Shown here: positions 23,450-34,156 of the stretch, piece after piece
How the letters are laid out: every line of letters starts with the position of its first letter
Position numbering within the stretch: position 1 is the stretch's first letter
NCBI RefSeq assembly: GCF_016920785.2
Contig: NW_024609836.1
Span: forward strand, 59,119,439 to 59,183,438
Length of the DNA stretch: 64,000 bases
Direction: 5' to 3'
Origin: Ixodes scapularis
Taxonomy: Eukaryota; Arthropoda; Arachnida; Ixodida; Ixodidae
Position numbers and translations under genes: made by a program
Notes under the pieces: model-generated
Databases searched by the model: none
What the model was told of the DNA's origin: nothing
Seen by the model: only the letters and a program-made list of their open reading frames with translations

Positions 23450-25080
23450 TAGCGAGTTCGTTTCACACGCACTGGCGCCGTTCGAGTTCTCTCCCAGAAT
23501 GCATCGCACCCTCAGAGTGTTGCACGGAAAACTGGATTCAAACGAACTCGCCAAATGCACCGGTGGTGGTTAAACGTTTTTTTATTGATGAAAGGGTTAT
23601 GTCAAGGCTTCTTGATAAATATCATCTAGCCTTGATGGGTTAGGGAATAGGGTGATGAGGGTAGGGGAATGGGAGGAAGTTAAATGATTTGAGGAAGGCC
23701 CGCCGAGCATACGTAGCCCAACCGAGAGGTTAATATTTGTTTCCTATTGACGTTGTCACTGGCCGGTCTTGTCCATTCTCGGTAGTTTGTGGGTCTGGCT
23801 TCCGCGGGCAGTTCGTGTATGGCAGCTTGTCTTTCCTTGCTGGTGGCCTGACAGTCCCATATAAGGTGCTGGCAGGTAGCAGGTACGCTGCAAGCTGCAA
23901 GATTCAAACGAACTCGCCAAATGCACCGAGTGCAGAAGACTGATGCTGCCGCCATCTATGTTGTAGAAAAGGTACCGACCTCAAACCGAAACTAGCACCT
24001 TTCTGATCGGAGTGATGCGTGGGAATGCGAGAATGCAGTCGCTACCAACGTTTATCTACAAACGTTGGCAACTGCAACCTGTAGTTCATAGTTGCGATGT
24101 CTTCAAGCAGCTCGGCTGCCGTAGAGATAGTTACAGACGGCGTAAATTTCCGCAACCAGCTGTCTACAAAGCAGCTGGTTGCGATCTTTCAATCCTTATA
24201 ACCGTTTACACTGAAGAAAAGTGATGATGCTGTCTGAGCACAAGCATGATCCGTTTGAACATGGTATTATGCGTGAACCGCTGAAAGGGTGCGGCTTAAA
24301 ACTAGCCTGTTGGAATATCCAGCAAAACTGGGACTTTCGATTTGGATCGTCATTATAGGTGGATCAGATATTAGCCTTGGTGAGGGCGTCGAGAACGAGG
24401 GCATTCTCTAACAAAATACGACGGGGCAAGTTAGCTGACGTAGGTAAATGTTAAACATGATGATGTTGCCCAATCCACGGGTAAAGTTACCATCTTTAGC
24501 TTTCTCTGATGCTTATTGGGCAGTCGGAGGTTTCTGCTGGGGGAGTTTTGTCGACAAATGTTAAATTTTTCACCCGCACACGGATGGTGATAGATATCTC
24601 GGGGGCCGCTGTTACGTTTGTTCTGAGCATTCCTTTACACACTGGTATATTTCAGCGTTTGTACGGCAACAGAGCGATTTAAAACCTGCAAATAAATCAC
24701 GGGTTGTCAATTGCTTCCTTTGGGAAATAGCAGACGCTCACAATTCAAGCTCGCGTTTTATTTCGTGGCCCGCGGGACGCGATTTCTATCAGAAGATCTA
24801 CTTTTTTTTTCGTTCCGCGACACATCGTAGCAGACGAACCCTCGTCGTCTGCTCCCGCTCCTCGCCGGCCCCGCCGGAGCGAGGCATGACGGGATTGCAT
24901 TTTGGCGCACTCTCGATTTTCTCGGTGCAGCGAGTGCATGCACGCGTGGAGTGTCAGCGCTGAAACGAACTCGGAGAGTGCAACCACTCGTGGAGTGCCG
25001 GCCGAAACAAACCCGTTCCACGCTGCGAGTGGGCACGCGTGGGCACGCGTGGGCACGAGTGCCGTGAAACGAACCCGCTA
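23450..25080. mobile_element. TIR transposon copy 1, split by a LINE tail
   Basis: It starts TAGCGAGTTCGTTTCAC and ends GTGAAACGAACCCGCTA, an inverted repeat with one change. TTA flanks each side (23447-23449 and 25081-25083). Subterminal GAAACGAACYCG is repeated several times, and GGGCACGCGT is tandem near the right end, possibly transposase-binding sites. After removing the 366 bp due to the LINE insertion, its length (about 1.27 kb) matches copy 2. No transposase. The 3-bp TTA duplication suggests PIF/Harbinger; not certain. Confidence 0.75.
23563..23900 (-). mobile_element. 5'-truncated I-type LINE tail with 28-bp TSD
   Basis: The 338-bp insertion is bounded by identical 28-bp sequences at 23535-23562 and 23901-23928. 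On the - strand it encodes CQHLIWDCQATSKERQAAIH...NREWTRP-like residues, aligning with the C-terminus of the intact LINE ORF2 at 47612 (QHLVWECSKLDQERNDALGA...EWVNPAGDS). Its 3' end reads AATAAAAAAACGTTTAACCACCAC, like the intact element's ATAAACGTTGTC plus short tandem repeats. So it is a dead, truncated copy of a related family. Confidence 0.85.
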
Positions 25081-25083
25081 TTA

Positions 25084-26330
25084 TAGCGAGTTCGTTTCAC
25101 ACGCACTGGCACCGTTCGAGTTCTCTCCCAGAATGCATCGCACTCACAGAGTGTTGCACGAAAAACTGGACTCAAACGAACTCGCCAAATGCACCGAGTG
25201 CAGAAGACTGATGCTGCCGCCATCTATGTTGTAGAAAAGGTACCGACTTCAAACCGAAACTAGCGCCTTTCTGTTCTGAGTGATGCGTGGGAATGCGAGA
25301 ATGCAGTCGCTACCAACGTTTATCTACAAACGTTGACAACTGCAACCTGTAGTTTATAGTTGCGATGTCTTCAAGCAGCTCGGCTGCCGTAGAGATAGTT
25401 ACAGACGGCGTAAATTTCCGCAACCAGCTGTCTACAAAGCAGCTGTTGCGATCTTTCAATTCTTATAACCGTTTACACTAAAGAAAACTGATCATGCTGT
25501 CCGAGCAGAAGCTTGATCCGTTTGAGCATGGTATTATGCGTGAAGCACTGAAAGGGCACGGCTTAAAACTAGCCTGTTGGAATATCCAGCAAAACTGGGA
25601 CTTTCGATTTGGATCGTCATTATAGGTGGATTAGATATTAGCCTTGGTGAGGGCGTCGAGAACGAGAGCTTTCTCGAATAAAATACGACGGGGCAAGTTA
25701 GCTGCGTAGGTAAATGTTAAACATGATGATGTTGCCCAATCCTCGGGTAAAGTCACCATCTTTAGCTTTCTCTGATGCTTATTGGGCAGTCAGAGGTTTC
25801 TGCTGGGGAAGTTTCATCGACAAATGTTAAATTTTTCACCCGCACACGGATGGCGATAGACATCTCGGGGGCCACTGTTGCGTTTGTTCTGAGCATTTCT
25901 TTACACACTGGTATATTTCAGCGCTTGTACGGCAACAGAGTGATTTAAAACCTGCAAATAAATCACGGGTTGTCAATTTATTCGTTCGTGAAATAGCAGA
26001 CGCTCACAATTCAAGCTCGCGTTTGATTTCGTTGCCCGCGGGACGCGATTTCTATAAGAAAATCTACTTTTTTTTCCCGTTCGGTCCCGCCACACATCGT
26101 AGCAGACGAACCCTCGTCGTCTGCTCCCGCTCGCCGGAGCGAGGCATGACGGGATTGCATTTTGGCGCACTCCCGATTTCCTCGGTGCAGCGAGTGCATG
26201 CACGCGTGGGGTGTCAGCGCTGAAACGAACTCGGAGAGTGCAACCACTCGTGGAGCGCCGGCCGAAACGAACCCGTTCCACGCTGCGAGGGGGCACGCGT
26301 GGGCACGAGTGCCGTGAAACGAACTCGCTA
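25084..26330. mobile_element. TIR transposon copy 2, uninterrupted
   Basis: Starts TAGCGAGTTCGTTTCAC and ends GTGAAACGAACTCGCTA, perfect inverted repeats. It lines up with copy 1 nearly throughout, for example AATGCGAGAATGCAGTCGCT and the hairpins CCAACGTTTATCTACAAACG. The two copies are separated only by TTA. The right flank is TAA. Apparent - strand ORFs fall in repeated subterminal sequence and are not genes. Confidence 0.75.
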
Positions 26331-26618
26331 TAATTAGTCACTTCAGTCCGCCTCCCGTCGTTTGAAGCGCCATCTAGATTTTCGTTTCATAACTGTGTGA
26401 TATCGCGACTCCAGCAAAACGGACGCCACCAAGCGGGAAAACCGGGAACCAGCCGGTCCAGGTCGCTCCGCGCTCCTCCGCGTCTCTGGTGGCTTTCGCG
26501 GACACGTGTTGTTCGCGCGAAGGCGAACAGTGTAATTTCACGAAGGTCTGGATATTTCTTAAGTTTTCCTGAGTGTTCATTAGTGTTGCGAAGCCTCAGT
26601 AGATTGCTTCCTTCCACC

Positions 26619-26960
26619 ATGTGTTTTCAATTTCTAGGATGGGAAGGAATCACGGAAAAACGTTTTGATTTCTTGTCTGTCTCGAATCACATTCAAAGTG
26701 ACGACTACTTGGTAACTGATAAGGGGTTTCTTTATAAGGATGTAGAACAGTGGGAGGACGACAGACGAGGCATTTCACTGGAGGGAACACCAATGCTGCA
26801 GTCAAGTGAATGGGAACGTTTGATAGCTGCTTTTCTTGAGTTTAATTGTGTTCGATTAGCTTCAAGTTTGAGCCACCCACGGCGGTCGGTGCGTTGGCTA
26901 TTCATCTTGGCTGATTTTTGCCGAAAAATCTTCTGGACCACTCTGAAGGATTTGGGCTGA
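26619..26960 (+). CDS. Hypothetical 113-aa protein or first exon
   Basis: The start lies in an ideal context (CCACCATGT) and is the first ATG after a GC-rich leader (26340-26618) that follows the TIR element. The predicted product has no low-complexity sequence, begins MCFQFLGWEGITEKRFDF, contains an acidic/aromatic stretch (GFLYKDVEQWEDDRRG, residues about 36-51) and a hydrophobic C-terminal patch (WLFILADFCRKIFW). I recognise no family. It may instead be the first exon of a gene spliced before the TGA. Support is only start context and composition. Confidence 0.35.
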   Translation: MCFQFLGWEGITEKRFDFLSVSNHIQSDDYLVTDKGFLYKDVEQWEDDRRGISLEGTPMLQSSEWERLIAAFLEFNCVRLASSLSHPRRSVRWLFILADFCRKIFWTTLKDLG

Positions 26961-28343
26961 TTTCGCAATTATTTGATTCATGAAAGCCTGCTCGCTGCAA
27001 ATGAAGAATGAGGGAAATGATCTGTTTTCAAAAGGTGGGGGACGAGTCTCGCAACGTTAGAAGCTGTCACGGCATTTTGATCTATCGCGCCTCCAAATAT
27101 ATATATTATACCACCGTCGAATTAAGCCAGCAGCAATATACGTCTACATTGCTCAGGTTGATCGGCCACAAAAATACTCATTTTTTCCGTTCAGGATTTT
27201 AAGTCAAGTTCAGTGCAGAGAGGTTCTGCGTAAATCTCCAATGAATTGACTCTCCTCAGTTTGTCCGCATTCGTCTTCGTGCTACCGGCTAGAACCATTT
27301 GGCTAAGTTTAACTTAGTATCTCTCTGTCTGTCAAATATACTTTTATTCAGCAGTTCACCTAATAGCTAATTAACTAAGGTCATATTTCAAACCGAAGAA
27401 TATTCTAATATCGCTTTAGTGGGACCCATAGAACATAATATAATACATAACCCGCTCGTCAAAATGACTTCTCGATTGCTACTAAAACCTGAATTGAAAT
27501 ACGAGTATCAGCTGCCTAGTGAAGCGCCAGCAGGTTAACATGCTCCTTGGTTCAAGAAGCGCTTGCTTAATTTTCGTAATTTTCCTGCAGCCTCTGTTGT
27601 TGACCGAGCAGACGACTGAAGCTGTTTCTTAAACGCGGATACGCACAAAAGCCCGATTTCGCGGACAGGTAAGTCGCATGGTCGAGGCATGCGAGTTGGC
27701 TGAAAATTACTGCCGCTGGGAGAATTCTGCAGTCATGGCCGCCTTCCTTAGATGAGCAAAACTGATTAGTATATTACCGCCTCTCCAGAAGCCCATAGTT
27801 TCGGTTTCGAACGAAATCTCCGAAACGAAAGTTTGACATGAAAAGAACAAAACAAAAAAAAAAAAAACTTGGAAAACAAAACTATGTTCTGCAAGTTTAT
27901 CTGCACCGGCCACACTGAACCGTCTCAGTTCAAATACCTATACAATTAGGCATTAAACAAAAGAAAATCTGTTAAATTGAACGCGCCACCTGTTCAGGCG
28001 GCTCGGCCGAGCCGACGCGACCTGGACTCAGCCGCCATGTTTGTTTGGTGGTGGCGCCCCCTATAGACCTTTGTCCGGAAGTGCTCTTTTTAGCCTCGAC
28101 CGCAAGGAGCAAAAGCGAACAATAATCTCGAACCCAGACGCTCACGGGGAGGGGGGGGGGGCTGCGTCGGCCTGCGCCGCCGGTTCCCGTTGAGGGCTTC
28201 TTCGCTGGTGTGCCGACTGCCGTTTCGCCGGCATCGGTCCTGTTTACCGCGGTATGTGAGAGCCGTGTGTCCATACGCCACTCTTCCGCTGTTGGTTTCC
28301 ATCTAGCCGAGCCAGAAAACATCTCGCGACGAGTTGACCGCGC
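26961..28343. other. Intergenic DNA, no gene recognised
   Basis: AT-rich from 26961 to about 27960, then GC-rich to 28343 with G11 (28151-28161). CGAACCCAGACGCTC followed by G-rich sequence (28130) recurs near 29664 before a G22 tract. Confidence 0.4.
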
Positions 28344-28768
28344 CGCTATGGTGCCTGGAACGCGCCTCCGACTGGTGTGTTTACCGGGTTCAAAAAAGTG
28401 GTCCCTCGATTTCCGCCTGATGACGTCATAGAAGTGTCATGCTGTCGCCTGTTGCGACCCTGGCGGCGCCCCAACAGTTGTGGTATAAGTGGCAGACGCC
28501 TGTTCTGCTGCAAATCACTTTCCCCTGTGACAGTTCACGCAAGTTGGAGCAGCCGGAAGTTGGGACGCCTGAAGGGACGTGGTGACGAAAGCGACACTCG
28601 CGTTCGCTCGTGCTTTTCGCCAGCATTTCTACGGCCAACCGCGAGGATCGCGACAGGCAACAGCATGACACTCGCGTCATTTGTTGCCACATTGGCACCA
28701 CTTTTGATGTATGGGCGGGATAGGACGCTAAACACACCAGTCGAAGACGAGATCCAGGCACCATAGCG
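28344..28768. repeat. Foldback element, 425 bp
   Basis: CGCTATGGTGCCTGGAACGC at the left pairs with ...GATCCAGGCACCATAGCG at the right. Inner blocks GACTGGTGTGTTTA and GTGTCATGCTGTYGCCTGTY pair likewise, so arms exceed 100 bp with diverged gaps. Both strands therefore carry similar short frames beginning MVPG, an artefact of the symmetry. It lies 26 bp before the ATG of the small ORF at 28795. Confidence 0.7.
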
Positions 28769-28794
28769 CCGCGAGTGACGAAGAAGAAGCAAAC

Positions 28795-28935
28795 ATGGCG
28801 ACGGTTTGTGCGATTGCTTTGGTGGCTCCGGTGTTGAGTGTCTTCAACGTCCTCGTGAGAAGGTTCCCCTGCCCTTCGAAGTTATTGCAAGCACCACGAA
28901 AGATGTGGAATCATCGTCTCAACTACAAATAAGCA
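28795..28935 (+). CDS. Hypothetical 46-aa small ORF
   Basis: AAACATGGCG is a strong start context. The product begins MATVCAIALVAPVLSVFNVL, a hydrophobic N-terminus, followed by basic residues (VRRFPCPSKLLQAPRKMWN). This could be a short membrane or mitochondrial peptide or the first exon of a gene. AATAAA at 29448 is the next poly(A) signal downstream. No family recognised; chance ORF remains possible. Confidence 0.25.
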
Positions 28936-29683
28936 GGCCTTCACGAGCAACAACGGTGCCGAGCAGGCGCTCGGCACAGTTGTGTCAGGCTCACGCAGCC
29001 AGCGGCACAGTTTTATTTTTTATTTTATTATTGTGTTGGTTGTGTCGTCAGATGTTCAACAACGCCGAGGTATTTTCATTTATCATTTGGAATGGCTTCA
29101 AGAGTGGGAAATTAATCTATTTTGCGGATTGTTAAGGCCGGGGCGAGTGCCCTCCGTTGCAGTGCCGTCGTCGCGCAAAGTGCAGAGAAAACCTGGTGGC
29201 GATGGCGGCGGTGCTCTTTGATCTTGCGCTGTCGGGTTCATGAAGTCCGGAGTAAACGTGCGTACGTGCGTCTGCTGGATCGGTGTTTTGGACTTCCTCA
29301 AAACTCTTTCTCACGCGCATTTTCCTTGTGAAGCTTAGTAGCTCATTACACCTCATCGTCGACTGCGCTCATTTGACTACGACGGACGAGCCTGCGTGAT
29401 GTGAATTTCACTGCCTAAGATCCTTGGTGTGCTGTAACGAGGGCTAATAAAATATCACCGCGAGCTTCTGAACAAACGAGTCGAAGTTTCGTCTGCTATC
29501 ATAACTGATCGCCTGTCACAATATTAATCAGTAGCGTTCCTAGACTCCGCCACCACAGGCCCCGTGCTTCGTTGCCCGATAGTAAGTGTCTCCTGGTACC
29601 TCGTAGAATTCCAGCTCCCACTTCAAGTAAGTACCATCCTTTAGAACTGGCAATTAATAGTTTCGAACCCAGACGCTCGCAGT

Positions 29684-29714
<31 letters not shown>

Positions 29715-30240
29715 GGGGGACGCGTGCTAACATATTCGGAGCCCTCGTTTACGCCGCTTCGCAGCGGCAGACAAGGCGCCACATTACAAAAGAAAGCTAA
29801 TCCGAGCTGTCTACGTAACTAGACCCATTCGCTAGTCATTCGATGAAACGTCGTCGTCTCGTTTTCATTCGCTAAAACGGCGTTCGATCAAGTGAACGCC
29901 TCCCACTTATTTCGGCTCGGCAGAGCCGCGCTGCCGCAAAAAGGCAAGCAGATCGCGAAAATCGGTCTCAAACGTGCCACGAATGTAATGTCGTATACAA
30001 GAAGCCAACAATCAAGCATTTGAAAGCTACAAGAAAGCGGTAGCGAAATATTTACTACGCAATGAACCCGGACTGAAACGCGGATGTCAAGGGTCAGCAG
30101 ACACCGAGAACATCTAAGACAAGAAAGGTTTTCCTTTATTTTCCTTGATCAATATGGGTTCTCGAATGTTCACGACATCTTGCCTGTTGAAGAACGGGCC
30201 GCAGAGGCTTCTGGTGAAGACATCTTTCACGATGTGTCGG
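28936..30240. other. Intergenic DNA with TG/G22 tract
   Basis: Possible transcript tail of the small ORF up to AATAAA (29448-29453). TG repeats run into G22 (29698-29719), followed by ACGCCGCTTCGCAGCG, similar to text next to the C22 tract near 23101. A frame at 30084-30281 is not recognised. Confidence 0.4.
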
Positions 30241-30290
30241 TGCATTGTCTCACCGCCGAGAACCCCTATTCTCGGCGGTGAGACAATGCA
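30241..30290. repeat. Perfect 22-bp hairpin at Penelope copy A 5' junction
   Basis: The first 22 bases (TGCATTGTCTCACCGCCGAG then AA) are the exact complement of 30269-30290, separated by CCCCTA. The right arm is Penelope coding sequence; the left arm is an inverted duplicate of it at the junction with flanking DNA. Inverted segments at the 5' end are known for Penelope-like elements. Confidence 0.85.
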
Positions 30291-31492
30291 TAGACCAGAA
30301 CGGAGTTGTCGCTTTCCAGAATTCTTCGGGCATCAGTGTTGATAGCTTTCTTGAGCTCCTGGTTTTTTACTTAAAACATACGTTTGCGTCATTCGAGGGG
30401 GGTCTTTATGTGCAAAGAAAAGGCGTTTGCATCGGGTCCAGTGTTGCACCTGTTTTGTGTGACATTTTTCTAGGCAGCTGTGGAAAAAACATCGCTTTGA
30501 ACATTTCGAACGACGACAATGTGAAGATCTTCAGATACGTCGACGATTTCCTCATCCTTAGCCGCTCGGCGGGGCCCCCTTGCAGTGAAGTCTCTCAGTT
30601 GCTAGACGTGTTTAAATTGTGTTGCTCCGGGTTGACATTCACGCATGAGTTACAAAAAGAAAGCAGACTGCAATTCTTGGACCTCGAGCTGTCGTTTTTG
30701 GGGGACCATGTTTGTTGGAAGTACGCGCCTCGAACTAGGAAGGGCATCCTTCCTTTTGATTCCGCCCACTCGAAGGTAGTGAAAAGGGGCATAGCCAGTT
30801 CGTGCCTGGGGGCTTCTCTCAGAAAGTCATGTTTGCACAGTGCGCAAGGCAGCTTCGAGGGTCAGATAGAACACCTGCAGAGGGCTGGTTTTCCGTTGAG
30901 AGCTTTGGTTGAAGTGGCAGAAAGCTTAATCAAAAAGATTAAAGGTAATCGGAAATCAAACAGCGATAGACCGACCACGAGGCCTGTTGTCATTCCATAT
31001 ATGCACAATGTAACGCACAATCTGAAAAAGGTAGCCCAGCGCTACAATGTACCGGTAGCTTTTTCAGCACCCAATAAGATGGCGCGACTTTGTCGCCAGA
31101 TCAATTCACCACAGCCATCTTCAGATCCCTGCACTACCAAACATCGAAATAAGTACGTTGAATGTGCCACTGGCGTCGTCTATGAAATCCCCATGACGTG
31201 TGGGATGACATACGTGGGCCAGACGGGCAGGTGCGTTAATGATCGCACCCGAGAGCACGCTGCCTCTACAAGAACGACGCCTTCGGGGCACCTTGCAATT
31301 CATTGCAATAGATGCTCTTGCACCCCGGCCTTCAATGACACCAAGATTTTGGCTAGATACAAAGATAAAGTGTCGCGGGAATTACACGAGGCGTATGCAA
31401 TTAGGACCAGAGACAAGAATTGTATAAGTGACACGTCGGTATCCTTATCTACAAATGAGTTTGAATTTTTGAAACGCGGGCTGAGTAGATAA
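30260..31492 (+). pseudogene. Truncated Penelope RT-endonuclease ORF (copy A)
   Basis: An open frame begins at the element's broken 5' end and lacks the N-terminal ~390 residues. It keeps RT motif GVCIGSSVAPVLCDIF, the YVDD catalytic box (RYVDDFLIL), and the C-terminal GIY-YIG nuclease, seen as VVYEIPMTCGMTYVGQTGR with the following RTREH. The run of five C at 30575-30579 keeps the frame open where copy B has four. No own start codon in element sequence, so it is not expected to make a full protein, although it records the unbroken frame. Confidence 0.85.
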
Positions 31493-31623
31493 AAAAGAAA
31501 TGATTTTTTTTTTTTGTGTGTGTGGCTATAAACGTGTGAATTTTTCAATAAACATCAGTTGAGAGTGCGCCTTGTCCTGTTTCCCTTCGTCTGTGTCCCT
31601 GTATTTTTTCGGCGCTTTTTTGC
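30260..31623 (+). mobile_element. Penelope-like element copy A, 5'-truncated
   Basis: Sequence is almost identical to 32793-34156 in copy B. It starts within the reverse transcriptase and runs through the GIY-YIG endonuclease, stop codon, AATAAA (31547-31552) and the 3' end GGCGCTTTTTTGC. Copy B follows directly, giving a head-to-tail arrangement typical of Penelope-like elements, in which the partial upstream copy acts as a pseudo-LTR. Confidence 0.9.
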
Positions 31624-34156
31624 TTGCGATGAACCAACTGGCCCAAATCTCCACTTTACTGCAGTTTATTTCTTTTGCAACGGGCTCTGTTCTATGTTCT
31701 CCTAACAGCCATCAATCCGTTTATCCTTTAATTAACCTTATCGCCCTCTCGTGCTGTCGAGCCAGACACCTTTCATATGCCATTCGCCGTGGATGCTATC
31801 CATGTGAAGTGACCTCCCTCTTCAACGGAGTCCAGCCTTCTACTGGTCATGCCAGGAGAATTTGCAGAATTCTCCGGTCTGAGACCTGGAAACAAGTTGA
31901 GAGGTACAGGGATTGCTTGAAGATCACGTGCTATTCTTCTGGTGCCGGGACACACGCTGCGGAACAAGCCTTCAGAAAACACCTTCGAACAGCGGCACAA
32001 TACACAGATGTCCTTTGGGAGCAAGTCCGGACTTCGCTGGTGAAGAAGAGTGCCGCCAGCGTCAAGAAGCAAGAGGGTGTCACCATTCTTGGAGGTGCCA
32101 CTTTACCACCAGACATCAAGTCTGCCTTAGACCACGGACCAAAGTTTAGCCAGGAACCGAGATTGTGCCCCGTCACAAAGCTGTCCTTGGTGAGATGGAT
32201 GGGCGGCTTGGCTGTGCCTGAGCACCAAGAACGATGCGTGGCCGACGGCGTGGACGTTCTCCAACGCACCGCTGGCCAATCAACGAGAAGCTTCAAGACC
32301 AGCAACATCGTCACCTACTTTTCGGAACACAACCTCAAGCTGGTTACTGCTGACAAGGAAGGAGGATTCGTCGTTGCTCCGTCCGCTCTGTACGGTGCGA
32401 AGGCAAGCCAGGCCATCGACAAGAATTTCAAGCGAGTCTCTCCCGGACCCTTGTCAAAGGTGAAATCTCGGGCCCAGGACTTATGCAGCAAATTGGAACT
32501 ATCGGGGTTGCTAAAGAGCGTGAAGTCGAGCAAGAAATTGAACCTCGACATATTCTTTACTGCTAAAACACATAAGCCTGAAGTTCCCTTTAGGGCCATT
32601 GTTACAGAAAGAGGCGCTTGGCAGTTTCACATGGGTAATTTCCTGCGCAAACATTTGTGCGCGCTTGAGTTGCATGATCCGTTCATAGTGCGAAATTCAG
32701 AATGTGTCATTGAATTTTTGAGGCAAGGGGGCCAGTGCATGCGCAGTGGGTTTTCCATCGACGTCGAGGATTTATTTTACTCGATTCCTCATGAACCCCT
32801 ATTCTCGGCGGTGAGACAATGCATAGACCAGAACGAAGTTGTCGCTTTCCAGAATTCTTCGGGCATCAGTGTTGATAGCTTTCTTGAGCTCCTGGTTTTT
32901 TACTTAAAACATACGTTTGCGTCATTCGAGGGGGGTCTTTATGTGCAAAGAAAAGGCGTTTGCATCGGGTCCAGTGTTGCACCTGTTTTGTGTGACATTT
33001 TTCTAGGCAGCTGTGGAAAAAACATCGCTTTGAACATTTCGAACGACGACAATGTGAAGATCTTCAGATACGTCGACGATTTCCTCATCCTTAGCCGCTC
33101 GGCGGGGCCCCTTGCAGTGAAGTCTCTCAGTTGCTAGACGTGTTTAAATTGTGTTGCTCCGGGTTGACATTCACGCATGAGTTACAAAAAGAAAGCAGAC
33201 TGCAATTCTTGGACCTCGAGCTGTCGTTTTTGGGGGACCATGTTTGTTGGAAGTACGCGCCTCGAACTAGGAAGGGCATCCTTCCTTTTGATTCCGCCCA
33301 CTCGAAGGTAGTGAAAAGGGGCATAGCCAGTTCGTGCCTGGGGGCTTCTCTCAGAAAGTCATGTTTGCACAGTGCGCAAGGCAGCTTCGAGGGTCAGATA
33401 GAACGCCTGCAGAGGGCTGGTTTTCCGTTGAGAGCTTTGGTTGAAGTGGCAGAAAGCTTAATCAAAAAGATTAAAGGTAATCGGAAATCAAACAGCGATA
33501 GACCGACCACGAGGCCTGTTGTCATTCCATATATGCACAATGTAACGCACAATCTGAAAAAGGTAGCCCAGCGCTACAATGTACCGGTAGCTTTTTCAGC
33601 ACCCAATAAGATGGCGCGACTTTGTCGCCAGATCAATTCACCACAGCCATCTTCAGATCCCTGCACTACCAAACATCGAAATAAGTACGTTGAATGTGCC
33701 ACTGGCGTCGTCTATGAAATCCCCATGACGTGTGGGATGACATACGTGGGCCAGACGGGCAGGTGCGTTAATGATCGCACCCGAGAGCACGCTGCCTCTA
33801 CAAGAACGACGCCTTCGGGGCACCTTGCAATTCATTGCAATAGATGCTCTTGCACCCCGGCCTTCAATGACACCAAGATTTTGGCTAGATACAAAGATAA
33901 AGTGTCGCGGGAATTACACGAGGCGTATGCAATTAGGACCAGAGACAAGAATTGTATAAGTGACACGTCGGTATCCTTATCTACAAATGAGTTTGAATTT
34001 TTGAAACGCGGGCTGAGTAGATAAAAAAGAAATGATTTTTTTTTTTTTGTGTGTGTGGCTATAAACGTGTGAATTTTTCAATAAACATCAGTTGAGAGTG
34101 CGCCTTGTCCTGTTTCCCTTCGTCTGTGTCCCTGTATTTTTTCGGCGCTTTTTTGC
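31624..34156 (+). mobile_element. Penelope-like element copy B, full unit
   Basis: The repeat period between copies is 2,533 bp, so this is one full unit. It starts right after the 3' end of copy A and ends GGCGCTTTTTTGC at 34156, after which flanking sequence (CTAATAAAGTC) begins. The near identity to copy A suggests that both arrived recently and probably together. AATAAA lies at about 34080. Confidence 0.85.
31629..34024 (+). pseudogene. Penelope RT + GIY-YIG ORF with one-base frameshift (copy B)
   Basis: The ATG at 31629 is five bases into the unit; earlier in-frame codons come from copy A's 3' UTR. From this ATG the RT signatures are AKTHKPEVPFRAIV (about residue 312), SIDVEDLFYSIP (376), GVCIGSSVAPVL (443) and YVDD (481). 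At 33108-33111 the unit has CCCC where copy A has CCCCC, which shifts the frame and stops at 33137. The continuing frame (33131-34024) holds the linker and GIY-YIG domain (VYEIPMTCGMTYVGQTGR). The protein would act as a retroelement reverse transcriptase and target nuclease in the nucleus, but this copy is broken by the shift unless it is a sequencing error. Confidence 0.85.

Noticed and set aside
24745..26341. - strand ORFs in the TIR element copies
   Set aside because: They are translations of GC-rich subterminal repeats, differ between the two copies, and resemble no transposase.
28377..28766. Overlapping ORFs on both strands beginning MVPG
   Set aside because: They mirror each other because the region is an inverted repeat.
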